A program made the position numbers and the translations under genes. 64,000 nt of DNA from assembly GCA_013397435.1 (NCBI GenBank), contig VZRG01001692.1, positions 37,795 through 101,794 on the forward strand, in the 5' to 3' direction. The notes beneath the pieces were generated by a model. That model saw nothing but the letters and a program-made list of their open reading frames with translations. It made no database searches and was not told the DNA's origin. This document shows positions 1 through 13,400 of the stretch, one piece after another (position 1 is the stretch's first letter; the number at the start of each line of letters is the position of its first letter). The stretch is from Erythrocercus mccallii (Eukaryota > Chordata > Aves > Passeriformes > Dicruridae).

Positions 1-2604
1 TGGCCCCAGCTGATGCTGCAGTGTTGAGAGAAAAGCCTCAGGGGACATCAAACCCTGCACCAGAGGTTCAGCAGTGCTCTGGACTTGAGCGCCAGGCTAG
101 CCATACACCTGTAAAAAATAGCTATCACATTTCAATCACTGAAGCACTAACTCCAAATTTTTTGAAAAACTGCCATAGAGCAAAGGGGATCTGTGAGGGC
201 TGGGAGGTACCACAGGCTAGAGGATGGGTCTGCAATATCCAGTTGAAAAATGGGAAAAAATGCAGCTCCACAAGGAAACAGAGGGAAGTTGCTGCCGGCA
301 GCAGCACTTTCAGCAGGGATCACCAGACTACTTGCTCCAGTGGAATGCTGTTGGGAAAACCAGTTTGTGTGCTGAGCCTTGTGCTGCTGTGTCCTGGTGG
401 TTGCCTTCTGCTTCTGGGTGCCAGCCTAAGGCTGGCATGTAGCACACCCTGAAAATGGCATCTCTAATGAGATTCTCCAAAGGACTGACCACCAAAAACC
501 TTGGCAGGAATTCTTCAGCTAAGAACAGCCCAGAGCCACATCTATATCAAAGACAGTTTCTCTGCTGTTGAAGCATGAGGCTTTGCACAGCTGGTAGAGG
601 AGAGGAACAGGCAGACTCAGTCAGGTGGGCACTGGTCACCGGAAACACGGCATTCACTGGCACAACAGAGATGGTAAATGTCTCCTGAGTTCTCAATTTA
701 TGCAGAGCAATAAACATTACCAAAAGCATAATCAGCAATTTTTATAGAGCAGTAAATATTAACAAAACCACTAATTTTCAGAGTTTCTTTTTGTCTTTTG
801 GAAATTCTGTCCAGCTGGATAATCTAGCAGGATTGCCAGCATTTGTTTACCATTTCTGAAAGGCAGCCACTGCTGATCTACTGAAGAGTACCCAAAACTG
901 TCTCAAAAACTCAGTGCTCAGCATTCCAGCAGCACCTACTTGGCACTTGGGGTAAGGCTGATGCTCTGAGGAAGATCCAAGCACAGGTACGTACACTGTA
1001 CAGCCAATACTACCTACAGTAAGTCTGACCTTCCCTGGCAGCACCTAAACTCTGTTCACAGCTCTCTGGAAAATCCCAGCTATCAACATAGCAGCACAGA
1101 TATCTGACACACACACCTGCACCTTTCCACATTTACATTGTTTCCTTCAGCATCAGGCTCTTCTTCCTCTGTGTAAATTTATTCTCTGGTGTGCACATAA
1201 GGCTGGGGCAAACATGCCCTGCCCAGCAGTCATCCAGGCGACTCCTACAAAAGGTTTTACTTTGCAATTAATTCATCATTTGAATTCTCCAAAAAAAAAA
1301 GAAATGCAAAATTTTTTAACCAACAATGCTGTTACTGTTCTAGAGGCCTTGGTTTCATGCACCATTTGTACATCTTGCACATCAGCAAGAACACCCTCAA
1401 CTTCATAGAAACAAGCATCACTGATATCCTTCAGTTTTTCAACATAAGTGGCAGGGACTGCACACCATGGAAAATGTGAAAAACTACTATCAAAGTATAA
1501 AGCCAGGAGCTGCTACTTGATGAGCACACACTAATTTCTTATTCAAAGCCTGGGCTCTCCAGAGCATAACATGAGGCAGTCCTGGGCAACAGTCAGGACA
1601 GTGATGCACACAGGCAGTTGTTTATGTTATACGTCTGTCTGTAGGAGGAGATGCAGGAGGGGGGATGCAGGAGGAAGAGAAAATTAAATGCGAGGCAGTT
1701 TCTAATCAAGCAAGGATTATCCATTCACCATGCTGAGCGAGGCATCACTCATCGAAAAAGATGTGTTACAATGTATTAAACAACGGGGATTAATTAAGGA
1801 TGTACAGGCAACCCTTAACCTGGCAATTCTTAATTTGGCTTCCTAACCTGACTTTTCCCATGTTCCTTTCCCACTTAGGCACAGGCTCAACAACTTCTCC
1901 ACAGAATGGTGGCAGAGAGCTGTCCCAGAACCCGCAGGACCAGCCACCCCAAGTGCCCGGAGCTCCATGGGGAAGGACCCCTGCACTACGGGAACCTCTG
2001 TGCAATGTCCGAGTAAGAAACTACAGCACTGAGGATGTTCTGCACCTGCACAACCCAAACAATTCTTGAAGTCAACATAAAGATCTTTAGATCAGGCTGA
2101 TTTATCACCTTAGTGGACACAGAATATCAGACTTACCAACTGTAGATTCTCAAATACAGGAATAAATTTTTTTGAATAAGAAAAGTTTACTGTAAAATTT
2201 ACTCTGTTTCTTAATGATCCGTCAGCAAGAGAAATATTAAGCAGAAAATGTGATGAAATTATTTAAAAGATCATTATTTTAATTTCTCTTACATGATTAG
2301 GAAACCAGCCTAGGAACTAGTTTTAGTTTCCTGTTACTAGAACAGTCCACTATTCATTGTGGCTTTAGGAACAACTGAATTTTTTCTATGTAATTGATAA
2401 TGAATACAAAATTTAAAATAATATAATTGAATATTGAAATATAAAAATTGAAATATAATTTAATACAAAAATTAAAATATTAACAACACTGCTCCATACA
2501 CTTTTTTGTTGCAACATCGCAGAATTCTCTGTATTTAAAATGTCATTCTTATTTGACAATTCCTAAAGTCTGATTTTATAAAATTTTTAATAATTTGCAT
2601 AGGA

Positions 2605-2642
<38 letters not shown>

Positions 2643-4123
2643 GCATACAGTTCCTCAGATCCTACCTAGATGGAAAATTGTTCATTTAAATCATTACACC
2701 ACAGAATATTAAATAGCATTGTCATTCTTTATAGTGTATTTATAAAAATAATTTTAGCAGTGCTTTGACTTCCATTGTTACAACTCATGAAAATATTGGC
2801 ACTGTAGAAACTGTGAATGATTTTCTCCAAGTTCAAATAAAGTAAAAACTTTTAAAGCAAGGAATAGCTTTACCTCAGAGGAAATTGATATTTAAAGAAG
2901 GATTTACACTATTTTATTACTTCAAAGAACATGATTTTTACTACACAAAAAGGTTTGCAAGGAAGTGCTACAGTTCAATTCCCCACATTCCTCACAGTAT
3001 AGACTTCGGAATATTTTCAGCATCTAATGAAAGATCTCATTCAATAATTGAGGTTCTGCGAACATCAGTGGTAAAACTTCAGTTCACTTTAGGATTTCAG
3101 GATCAGGCCCTGGCTGTTTCAGCTTTTTAACATTTACGTCACTAAAAGCATATGCTACTGTATTTTTTCAATAAGCAGTGTAAATCTGATAGCATATTAT
3201 GTTTTTTTTGCTTCCAATAACATCACATTTCTTTTCAAAATATTCAAGTAACAACACTACCTATAAAAGTGTTGAGTGATAAACCAAGAAGTCCACAAAA
3301 ATTTGAACATTTACAGCCATAGTGAAACCATTTAATAAGATGGATTAACCCAATTTTATTTTTGAGCCCTCCAAACAATGAATAGTCTTGTAAGATATAA
3401 TTGCCACTGGATGACATAACCACAAAAAAGGATAACATACTTTGGACTGTCTGGCAGGTTTGGAAGATTATCATTTCTAATGTAAACCTCTAGACAAATC
3501 GCAGCAGCGGTAAATCTAATAAAGTTTACTAAGACCTTTAACTCATTCTTGTGCTTTCACTTAACTTTAAAATCCATTTTTTTAAGCTTCCATTATTTCT
3601 TCCAAAAAAATTTTTTAGTTTTACAATTCCTGGCCAATTTCCAGGGTTTGTTATCAATTACCACAATTACCACAACATCCCCATCTCAAATTGTCAGAGC
3701 ATAATGGGAAATTCCAAGTGAACATAAGTAACACATATATTCCAGCAAGCAGGTGAATAACCTGCCCCGAAACACTGCTGAAACATTAAACAGTATGCAC
3801 ATTTGAACATCTCTGTTAACTGCAACTCCTCTGAATTCCCTCAGAAATTTGCATGTATGGCTATGAATAATTTTACCACAATCCATGTTGAAGTAGTCAA
3901 CTTCTCTGCAAAACCTGCCTAACTCACAGTTAATCAAGGTTAGCAACTGAAGTGTCCACTTACACATAAAACTGATTATACTACCAGAGACTGTTATAAA
4001 AACATTAAAGCTGTTTGCACACAATACACACAAAACCATTGACAGAGTAGGTTTTTATATCCCTGTAGTAATGTGTTTGTAACACTGCAGGAAAAAATAT
4101 ATACATGGTTTAGTAACCCTTAC
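1..4123 (-). other. GABRR2: GABRR2 intron 1 (incomplete)
   Basis: This is non-coding sequence lying 3' (minus strand) of the GABRR2 exon 1 splice donor at 4118-4123 (GTAAGG). I found no match on the minus strand to the conserved extracellular domain or transmembrane segments of rho subunits, so exon 2 is probably to the left of the window. The interval is AT-rich, especially 2400-2480, and holds one TG microsatellite. Open frames here, the longest being 143 codons at 21-452 on the plus strand, show no recognisable family. That this is intron is inferred from exon 1 and from the multi-exon structure of the family. Confidence 0.7.
2607..2639. repeat. (TG)n microsatellite
   Basis: About 16 uninterrupted TG dinucleotides within AT-rich intron sequence. 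The tract is read directly from the sequence. Tracts of this length are usually length-polymorphic. Confidence 0.95.
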
Positions 4124-4236
4124 CTTGGCCTCTGCACATCCAGCTGGCTTGTCCACCTCCTCCTCCTGTGCTTTCTGCTTTCCACAAGAAGAACTAAGCA
4201 GAAGATTAATAAAAGGAGTTTTGCAAAATAAGGCAT
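4124..4236 (-). CDS. GABRR2: GABRR2 coding exon 1: GABA-A receptor rho-2 signal peptide and N-terminus
   Basis: GABRR2 encodes the rho-2 subunit of the pentameric GABA-gated chloride channel (GABA-A rho, formerly GABA-C), a Cys-loop receptor prominent in retina. This exon gives 37 codons plus two bases (AG). It starts MPYFAKLLLLIFCLVLLVES, a hydrophobic signal peptide, followed by a basic stretch (RKHRRRRW) and then TSQLDVQRP. This aligns without gaps to the human rho-2 start as I recall it (MPYF...LVESRK..KRW). The donor is AAG|GTAAGG. The ATG at 4236 has A at -3. An in-frame ATG at 4311 would add 25 residues before the signal peptide, but it has T at -3. Only this exon is in the window; the ligand-binding and membrane domains are absent. 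The gene assignment is also supported by its place downstream of UBE2J1, as in human. Confidence 0.88.
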
Positions 4237-4490
4237 CTTGCTGGAAATAGTAGCCGGGCACTCTGCACTCCAGTGACCTCCTGTAGTACAAGTCCCTTCG
4301 GGCTTAAACATTGAATCAACTCTAATTCTGGCGTGTCGCGTTGGTCGGCGATCAGTGGCACAAACGCTGCGTTCCCGGCGTGATGCATTCGACAGGCTCT
4401 CAGGGGCTTCGCGCTCAGAGCTTTTCCCTCATCACTACTTAATGATTGGCCATTACTCACCAAGTCTGCCTCCCTGAACATTTCCACTGG
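4237..4490 (-). promoter_or_regulatory. GABRR2: GABRR2 5' UTR / proximal promoter with a small CpG cluster
   Basis: Immediately upstream of GABRR2 exon 1 there is a small cluster of CpG dinucleotides at about 4329-4412 (several CG steps in under 100 bases), in otherwise CpG-poor flanking DNA. No canonical TATA box was evident. It is a plausible 5' UTR and core promoter region. The transcription start cannot be set from sequence alone. Confidence 0.45.
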
Positions 4491-6081
4491 GTCCTAAAGG
4501 ATACTAACTAAAGCCATTATATAAAAACCTGCAATTCTGCATGCCGGCTTTTTGCTCAATCCCCTAATCTCAGTGCTATCGTCCTGCCAGACTGTAAAAC
4601 CAGCCTGTCCCTTTTCATTAGGCTTTCTACATTTTTTGATCCTCTGAACGGCATCTTTTTCAACTGGTCTGTGCCACATTTCAGACATGTATCTCACTGT
4701 AAAATGTATGTATTTTAATGGATTTAGGGCAGTGAGGTTTTATTTTCTGTCTGGCTCTTCATGTTGTTGGAAGACAGAATATGAGCCACTTCCTCTGAAA
4801 AAGCTGACTTTATTTACCATTAACATAAAAGGAAAATTAAAACAGTAACTCCCAATCTATACATGCAATTGCCTTTATATAAACCAAGTCACCATTAATT
4901 TTTTTTCCAAAAGGCATTTGCATAATCAGGCATTTTAACTTTAATCAAAGAAGACAGTAACTAAAATTAAAAACAACTATTTCTGTAATCAATGAAGAGG
5001 CTGTTTCCAAAACCCATTCAAGGCTTATTTCCTCACAGGCTGGTCACAGGGCAATGTTGATTTGGCCTCTCCTGCAGCACGAGGCTATGCTAACAACAGC
5101 AGGTGTGTGGTGCTCGTAGGGGGGCAGAAGTCTGCTTGGCACAGCAGGGATTCTGCAGGACAAGAAAAAAAAGCACATTCAGAGCAAAGACTCCAGAGGA
5201 GCAAGCAACTCAATACCCAGCAGAATAGTCTTGTGGGCCAGACCTCTTCCAGAGCTCTCCTCTGTGAACCCACGTTTGCAGTACTTGAACAGGGATTCAA
5301 GCACCACACCAAAAAGGAAACACAGTGCTTCTATTTTAGAGGCTACAGGATCTGAACAGCTTTTTAGGGATCTGGTGTGGGCTTTTGTGGGGGGAATTTG
5401 TGTACTGGTTTTTGCTTGTTTTTATTTAATTTCTAATGAAATACAAAAATTAGGTAAAACGATGTTAGTTAATATATTGAATCAAATTGGTCTGCAGCAT
5501 AAAGTCTAACTGCTGAACAAATACATACTTTTGTCTGAACTTCTTACAATAGTTATTTTTTCACCTTTTTTCCATTATACCTGCAAACAAGATTATCAAC
5601 AATACAGAGAAACGCTAAAAGACTCAGATTTTGGGGGTTTTCTAAATTTACACATCTCCCTTAAACACAAAATGGGTTTTCCTTATTTTAGAAGTTGTTA
5701 TAGCTACTTTAATGTTGCAAAACAGTAATACATACTATATTTGACAAAATTTAGGAAAGCTCTAGGTAGCTTGATAAATACTTGCTAAAAAATAGGATGA
5801 GAATCTCACCTAAGTCAGTGCTATAATTTTTGACAGCAACAAAATGAAAGCTAGCTAAATTTCCTTGTCTTTGAAAGAAACACACTGAACAATAATTTGA
5901 ACAGTAATACAAGAGGAAAATTATCTTTCTTCTACTTCAGTATTTAAAGTCAAAGACAAAACTTCTCAAAACCCTAGGAACTGTAGGTCTACTGCTTGTA
6001 TATGCCTTTTCATAGTATTCATGAATATTACCAGGGACTTATAATAAGTAGATCTCTAGGTGCAAAATATTGATTTTAAGT

Positions 6082-6215
6082 TAAAAAAAAAAAAAGAAAA
6101 AAACACACTGAAACCCCCCCGATAAAAGCAAAAAAATACAACCAACCAACCAAAAGAAACCCCCTTACAAAAACCCAGTCAACCAAAAAAACCCTCAAAC
6201 AAGAAACAAACTGCC
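6082..6215. repeat. A-rich / AC-rich low-complexity tract
   Basis: A run of 13 A is followed by A-rich sequence with CCAA and AAACCC motifs. Read on the minus strand it is T/G-rich, with several GGTT and GGGTTT steps. It may be a decayed oligo(A) tail or simple low-complexity DNA in or just beyond the UBE2J1 3' UTR. Confidence 0.6.
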
Positions 6216-6254
6216 ATGTGATGCTTGAAACATATCCAAAGACTGGCTTGAAAC

Positions 6255-6260
6255 TTTATT
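6255..6260 (-). terminator. UBE2J1: Candidate UBE2J1 polyadenylation signal (AATAAA)
   Basis: This is a perfect AATAAA hexamer on the minus strand, about 920 nt after the UBE2J1 stop. It is followed within about 30-70 nt by a G/T-rich stretch (GTTTGTTTCTTGTTTG and onward), as expected of a cleavage/polyadenylation region. Other AATAAA hexamers at 5421-5426 and 4809-4814 could give longer UTRs, so the choice is tentative. Confidence 0.35.
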
Positions 6261-7175
6261 ACTAGCAGGATTGTAATAAATACTTCTCTTAAGCATGTTC
6301 ATATAGATGAGAATTTAAGTATAATAAGGTTTAAATTTTCTTTAGTAAATAAAGCCACACATGAAACATTCAGTTCAACACATGTATATTTCTGGTATAA
6401 TTAAAAGACAACAGCTCTGGGTAAATAATTATATTACATATTTATAACTATTGCAAGAATAGACATGTTTTGCATAATCTTCAAATTTTAAAAACAAGAT
6501 ATACAGTTGAAAGTATTAGAAGAGGACATTCAAATCTTTCAAAAGATTATCCAATCTTTCTTCCAAAAAATAAAAATCAAAACAATGCAAGTAGTTTACC
6601 GGCATCTACTTTCCTCCCACAGTCCTTTCCCCCCCAGTCCTTTCCCCCTTCCACACACACAAAGCAGCATCACAACCAATTCTATTTGTTTCTCCTCTAG
6701 AAATGTGTCATGGCAAATAAAAGTGGTTACAAAACTGTATTCCCTCTAAATTAAGAGTTTACCAGACAGAAACACATAGTAGTGTTTCATTTTATAATCC
6801 CCTCTCCAAAGTCCAATCTTATACTAACTTAGATGGGATGTTTATATGGGCATTTATGCCCCATAAAAAATTTAATCAACCATTTTTTAAAAATCGTCTT
6901 TTTCTAGTTTATAAATAACTCAAATTTAGTCTCATCCCACATGCCTTAACGTTATTATTCCACTGCACTGTTTCTCAAAGTATCTAGCAGGCACTCAAAA
7001 CTATTGGCTTACATGTCCAACTTTGCTTTTCTTACAAGTGATGTATCTGTAGGTAAATTAACATTCATAAGGATTTAAGCGTAAATACAAAAGGTAACCT
7101 TTGTAAACAGTTCTTATGTCTTAGCCAATACAGAATGTTGAAGCATTCAAGTCACTGCTGTTAGGACAAACAACC

Positions 7176-7448
7176 TTATAACTCAAACACATACTCGTTA
7201 GCCAAACATATTCTACGAAATATGAGCGCTGCCAACGCAAAGGTCAGCAGGACAATGAGCACAGTTGACCCGGTGTGGTTTGTGTTGACTCTTGGCTGCT
7301 GTGCCCGGTTAAAGTCGGTTGAAGCTGGGGCCCGTCTCTGGCTCTGCTGCTGCGCACGGCGCTGCCGAGGACTTATCGAGGTGGTGGTGCTGGACACAGC
7401 TGGAGTATGCTCCTGGCCAGCCACAGCACTGCTATTCTGAGTTTCAGA
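7176..7448 (-). CDS. UBE2J1: UBE2J1 coding exon 8 (membrane anchor and stop)
   Basis: Codes for residues 231-320 plus TAA. The acceptor is CTTTTTTAG|TCT with a good pyrimidine tract. It contains the highly conserved SPRQRRAQQQSQRR segment, followed by a hydrophobic stretch, STVLIVLLTFALAALIF, which is the tail anchor. The exon then ends RRICLANEYVFEL. The first 20 or so residues (SETQNSSAVAGQEH) are polar and poorly conserved relative to human. Confidence 0.96.
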   Translation of the reverse strand, partial: SETQNSSAVAGQEHTPAVSSTTTSISPRQRRAQQQSQRRAPASTDFNRAQQPRVNTNHTGSTVLIVLLTFALAALIFRRICLANEYVFEL

Positions 7449-10400
7449 CTAAAAAAGAAATGTTGAGAGTTGTCAGACAATACAGCACATAAAATTAGCA
7501 AGAGATAAAATTGTAAGGACTATAATGTGCTCTTCAGATAACTGTTAACACATGTCACTAGTAATTACAAGATTGTTATAGCTGGTTGTTTTTGTCCATA
7601 CACTATCCTGAGTAGAAGAGTATTTCAAGCTGAAAATCAGCAGTTCTATAGACAAAAGAAGGCTGAAGGAAGTCTGTAAAACTGCATTTGTGTTAGGGAT
7701 TTCAAATATCTTTGTCTAGGATTTGTATTAACTCTTTGTTGCTCAAGAAATCTTTAATAATCCTAGGGATAGTTAGATCTCTGAGGATTTGCAATGCCAC
7801 CTGTGCTGAAGGGGAAATGAGATGGGGAAGCCAAAAGAAGGACTGAGAGAAGTCCAAGAACTGTAATTAAGAAACGCCGCAGTGCTTCCTGTGGACAGCT
7901 GGGTCCAGAAGTTTGTTCTCATCACCACCACCACTGAAAAAACAAGACAAAAATCCTAACCACAAACCACCTACCTACCTGATCCCAGCAGGAGATCAGG
8001 AGCACAGCAGCTGTGCAGGCACTTACCTATTGCCCTCTACTGGTGAAACTCGGTCTGACATTACAAGTACTAAAACATCAGTAAACGATGTTCTGCTCAT
8101 GAGAATTTTATGCTGAAGAAACCAAGTTTCAATCTCATGAACTAGAAAATATGACATCTGATCTTCCACCAGACTAATCCTGCTTGCAATACTAAAAAGC
8201 TCAAGCTTCCAAAGTTTGATATTAAAAATTGTGATACAGCACAGTCATTAGAAATAAGCATTTTGACAAGGTTCAGTTTAAAAGTGTTTTTAAAAAAACG
8301 AAGCTGAGAAAAAAAATGTCTTAAGTCTTATTTTCAGTCCTCAGAAAATAAGGTTTTTTGGTACTCCTACTTAAAGCAATTGCTGCTATTTTCCAGAGTT
8401 AGCTTTCTCCCCCTTTCCTTCTAAAAGATTATCATTACAGCAGGTTAAACTAGAATTCTGGACATTTTAGATTTGTTTCCAAAGCCTTTTAATAGACACA
8501 ATATCTATAACCTTAAGCACCACTTGAGCCATCTACTATATCCATAAAAGATAACCTTTCCATGTGACCAAATAGGGAATGCCCTCAACTGCGTATCAGG
8601 TTTAACAATCCACAACACAGTGAATAGCACTGAAAAGTCTTGTGACTCTTCTGTGTGTCGACAAAGAATTCAAAATTTTCACCTTATTGGTGATTTGTCT
8701 CGCCCAGGAAAGAGGCCTTCCATTCCTACCTACTAAAACAGTATTTCCCACTGTTTATCATTGGCAAGGAAGTACTGATGCAATTACTTGCCACATTTGA
8801 CAACTTGCCTGTTTACACAGGCATCTTGCCTAAATAAGAAGCAGCTTGGGTAGCTTCAAAGAAAAATGTTTATAAAAGATACATTTCATCAGCAGAGACA
8901 GCCCAGAACACCACAAGCAGGCTGTCATGATTTCCAGTACACTGCAGAAGACAATAATTCTGCTTCTCACTTGAAAGGTTCTCATACCAAGGAAAATAAA
9001 GACCTGGGGAAGCCAAGTCTTTGAAAAACAAAGTTCCTAGATTCATCTACATTCCCATCACCCTGAACGCTAGAGAGAGAGAAGTGAATTCAGGACACAA
9101 GAACTACCAATTCAGTAAGCAGTGTTTTTCTTCTTCAAACAGTTTTTAGAGATATAAAAAAGTCTAGAAATATTCATAATCCTTCATCTTACTAACAAAA
9201 ATGACTAGCACTGGCTGTCACACATATCTTCTCAATACTGCAAAACTTAAATTTAAAAATAAAACAGAAAGGCCCTGTTCTGAATAGAACAATCTGTCAT
9301 ACACTGACATGAACAGATCTGTGATTTCAAGGTTTCAAGGTTTTAAGTTCTTTTTCTGAGGAAATTATAGATGGATTGGGGTAGCAACAGACCAACATCT
9401 TCACCCAAAGCTCAGCTAAAGCACCACCTTGGGATTCTCAACATAATCAATGGCCAACTATTAGCAGATATGCAGAAGAAAGCCAAGAAAGAAGTGATCA
9501 TAACCCAACATAAATTTAGGTGCAGGTGCTACAGCATCTTAAATAAGAGATAGAGACAGACCTAGAGACAGAATTTTTTTGTTTGTTTGAAGACTTAATT
9601 GTTAAGAATCTCAAAAGCGGCAGATGACCCACACTATTTAAAAAAGAATCACAATCATCTTGTTTTCGACTTAATGGCAAGTCTTTAAACTCTTCGTAAG
9701 CAAACATGACAAGATTTTTAGACTGACACAACAGCTCACATGACACAATTTCCATTGTTTCTGCCAAATCATACTGGAAATGTGGAAGAGGCTTAACAGA
9801 CTAAAAATACAAATATTCAATAATAGTTACTATAATTATAACCACCTGTAGCATCTGATCTTTACAGACATTTAATACACATGTGACATTATTACATACT
9901 ATTTATATTACTACGTGTCATATTATTTCTGAAGCTTCTGAAACTGTTAGGATTGATAGAAAACTTTGCTCCAAGGACATCTGAACAATTATTTGATGAA
10001 TAAGCTATGTCAGTAAAAGCTGTATTAGAACTACTAAAAATTTTATCATCTATCAAAATGCAAGTAAGGAAATTTATATCATGTTGAGTCTACTAAAGAA
10101 TCACTGCATCCTTTGTATTTCCAGACCATTATTTTAAAAATTTTTATCAGAATACTAGAAGGATTAAATACCCATCTTAGAAGAGATGTTTTAAAAATAC
10201 AGCAAACTCAGGAACTCAGAACTATATAAATTCTCTGAGTTACTGAAGCCTCTTTCACTTATACTAAAGGTCTGGGGAGAGATGCAGAAATCAGGACAGG
10301 TGAAATACTTGTTTGCCTGTACAACTTCCAGCTGAAGAAACACCGAAGTTTGACACAGCATGGCTTAATGGCTAATATGAAAAATGTCTATTTTTTAATG

Positions 10401-13400
10401 AAACAAAGTTGGGCCAAGTACTCTCAATTGTCAAGACATTTAAAGTGGTTGCTGTAGTATTATGAAAACAAAACATCACTTAACAGAGATAAAGGGAAAC
10501 ACTTTTTACCAATATATCATATAGAACTTATGATTAAAGGTAAGGGCTTTTATAAATCTCATGCATCAGAACGCAGCCTCATTTTCTGACAGAAATCTCC
10601 TTCATCAACTCAAGAGTAGTTGGCTTCAGTTACACTGTTTATTTTATCACCCCTCATAATGCTTCATCCAGCCACTATTATCAGTGGATTATAGGATATT
10701 GTTTAGTAACAACTGTACTGAGGCTTAATGTATTCCCAGGTTATCAGAAAACAGCCTAACTGTGGTTTTTATCTTGTTACTTAATAAAGCTCATCAACTT
10801 TATTCATTAGCCGTAAGACCCAAGGTGGGACATTATTCTGTATCAATACACTAAAGGCTACAGATCAGTAGTTCAGACACCCATAATCCACATGGATTTA
10901 GTCCGTGCCATCAGGGGGGAAGACAGAAATGCAGCCCACCAGCCTCTGTTCTGAATAAACTGCACTGCTCTCCCACCTGTGTTAATGAGTCCCACTGCGA
11001 TCAGAGTTTTGGTACCAAAATTTAGGTGACCACTGGACCCGAGTCCAATCTGAGTCCAACCCGAGTACCTATAATATATTCCTCCAAACACATTGCTGGG
11101 CTCAGATGTAAGAGGATCTCATCCTAATGCTGAGGGCAACTACTTTTATCAAGCCAACTTTCAGCAGCAGTACCTTGCTTGCACTTTGAATATTCAAACA
11201 AGAATAATGTACTATTACTTTGCCCTGAATAGACATCAGCAGCTACTACAAATTAACAAAAAAGTATTGTCAGAAGTAGTCCAATCAGAGGTGTTCTATG
11301 CACTGGATTCAGACTCCTCAGAAATACTATGCTTAATAATGCCTTAGGCAGCCTAATGTTTTAGTTTTATTAATGCTAAAGATTGTTCTCTGCAGCTCTC
11401 TATCCTTTTATACAAGTTGTTGTGGCAGCATTTTCCAGAGCAGTGCTGTCCTTTTTCTTCTTCTCATACTATGGTACTTGATACCTTGAACCTGGCAAAC
11501 CTTGATAATGTTGTGACTAGTTCTCTTGGGAAGCAGGTCTCACTGGCATGAGAATCAACACCCTCCCCTCCTTTTTCTTCAAAGATCAGCTGTTTAAAGG
11601 CTGGATGAATGTTCTTTAATAATGCAGGTCCATAAAACTTAACAGCCAATGTGCAACATCTGCACCAGTGTTGCACACTCCAGTCATTACAGTACAGTGA
11701 ATGGGAACAACCACTGCTGGTCTGGCAAAAAAACAAGAGAAGCTGGGGAAGAAGGGAAGTGACCTGGAAGATGTGGTCATGCAGGGAAAGCCTGAAAATC
11801 AAGAGCTCTGAGTGCACCTCTCCCACAGCACAGACAAACACATCCATGCAGCAATTACACAGTATTTTCAAAGGACAAGAATCTGTAAGACTGAAGTACT
11901 GAGTACCACAATGACAGCCAAAACATAAACAACAGTTTCAAACTGAGTCGTGAAATCTGAAAAACATGCTTACCGGAAATACTGTAAGACTTGGTTCTTC
12001 TTTAGTCAGTGAGGCTATAATCCTTTCCCTAGGTGAAAGCTAACAGTAGGGAGAGCTAATTCAAAATATCTTTTTTTTTCTATAGAATGAAAAGTTCTCT
12101 CTTCAGGAATAAGGTCCCACATGGAACAAATAAATGGACACCAAGTGATGCCATGCCAGAGACCCATTTCAGTGTGCTCTTCACACAAGAATTAAATTAG
12201 CTCTGCCCCACAAAGTACATTACTGTGCTCACAAATATCTTGCCATTAACACATTCCAAAAATCTCTGGCCTTTCAAGCAACTTAAAGGTTAAAAAATCA
12301 TGGAATAAAGAACTGTTGCTGGAAAGAATAAATTCGACCATGAAGCAGTCCCATAGTAAAACAAAGTCTACAGATTCCATCACCTTCACCTAGAGGTGAC
12401 CCTTTCCTTAGCACCTATTTATCATTGTGTCTTTAATGAAGACTGGTTACAACTGTTCTAGGACCAGAAGAAAGATAATACTCCATTTTTTCTGCATGAT
12501 TACTCCTAGTATTCACCTCTGTATTGTCTATAAAGACAAAATGTCCCATGGCTTCAGAGTGAGACACATTAATCTACTACATTAGAAGGAATTACACAAG
12601 TTAATACAAGAATTCAGCACTGGCCCTACCTCTCCCCTTTTTACTCTCAAAGAGAGTAAACCCAGCAAATTTTCTACATTAGCTTTCAATTAAGTACACA
12701 TTTGTAGAGTAAGTGGTAAACATTTTATCCATGAAGAGAGAATAGTATGTTTCGTTGCCCATATCGAACACAAGTTAATAAGGCAGAATTAGGTCTTTAC
12801 ACAACAAGAACTCAATAAACGGATTTTACACGTGCAAGAAACCCAGCTCAGTAGAAAAGACCTGAGGTTTGCATGGGTACTCTTTCACACCTCTAGGCAG
12901 ATCAAGGCCCAGAGTGCCCTACTTTGAAAAGATTTCTATTACCTTTCACATGAATAAGAACACAAAAATAGCAAACTCAAATTCCTTAAAATAATCTTTC
13001 CTGTTACACATTTCTTTCTTCCACTGTGTGGCTATTTTCCACTTTTGAATGGCTCCAGATAATTCCTAACACTCAAAATGTGACAGCTCAGAAACACAGG
13101 TGTTGGTTCAAACTAAAACTAACAATTCTGAATATAAGTTCAGTTCTCTAAAACACAGATCCACTTATCATTTACAGTTCATCAGATATATGAATATTTT
13201 TACATACATTTATATGTTTCTATGTTTAAAGGTCTGATTTCCCGTGGGACTGATCTTCTGAAAATTAAATTAATCATTATTAAATCAATATAATTGATAA
13301 AACCAGGTTTCTTTAAAATGTGATTGATTTTAAAAAGTCTCTCTCCTCAAGAAAATGCCAACAATGCCTTGGTGTGTCAGCTCTTTCTACTATATTAGCC

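Larger units (their letters stand above)
4491..7175 (-). other. UBE2J1: UBE2J1 3' UTR and short UBE2J1-GABRR2 intergenic gap
   Basis: Only 2.9 kb separates the UBE2J1 stop codon (7176) from the GABRR2 start (4236). The part nearest 7176 must be UBE2J1 3' UTR. AATAAA signals on the minus strand occur at 6255-6260, 5421-5426 and 4809-4814, so the UTR could be roughly 0.9, 1.75 or 2.4 kb. No protein-coding similarity was recognised in any frame. Confidence 0.6.

Noticed and set aside
21..452. 143-codon plus-strand open frame at the left edge
   Set aside because: No recognisable domain and mixed composition; it lies in GABRR2 intron 1, and a chance frame of this length is expected in 64 kb.
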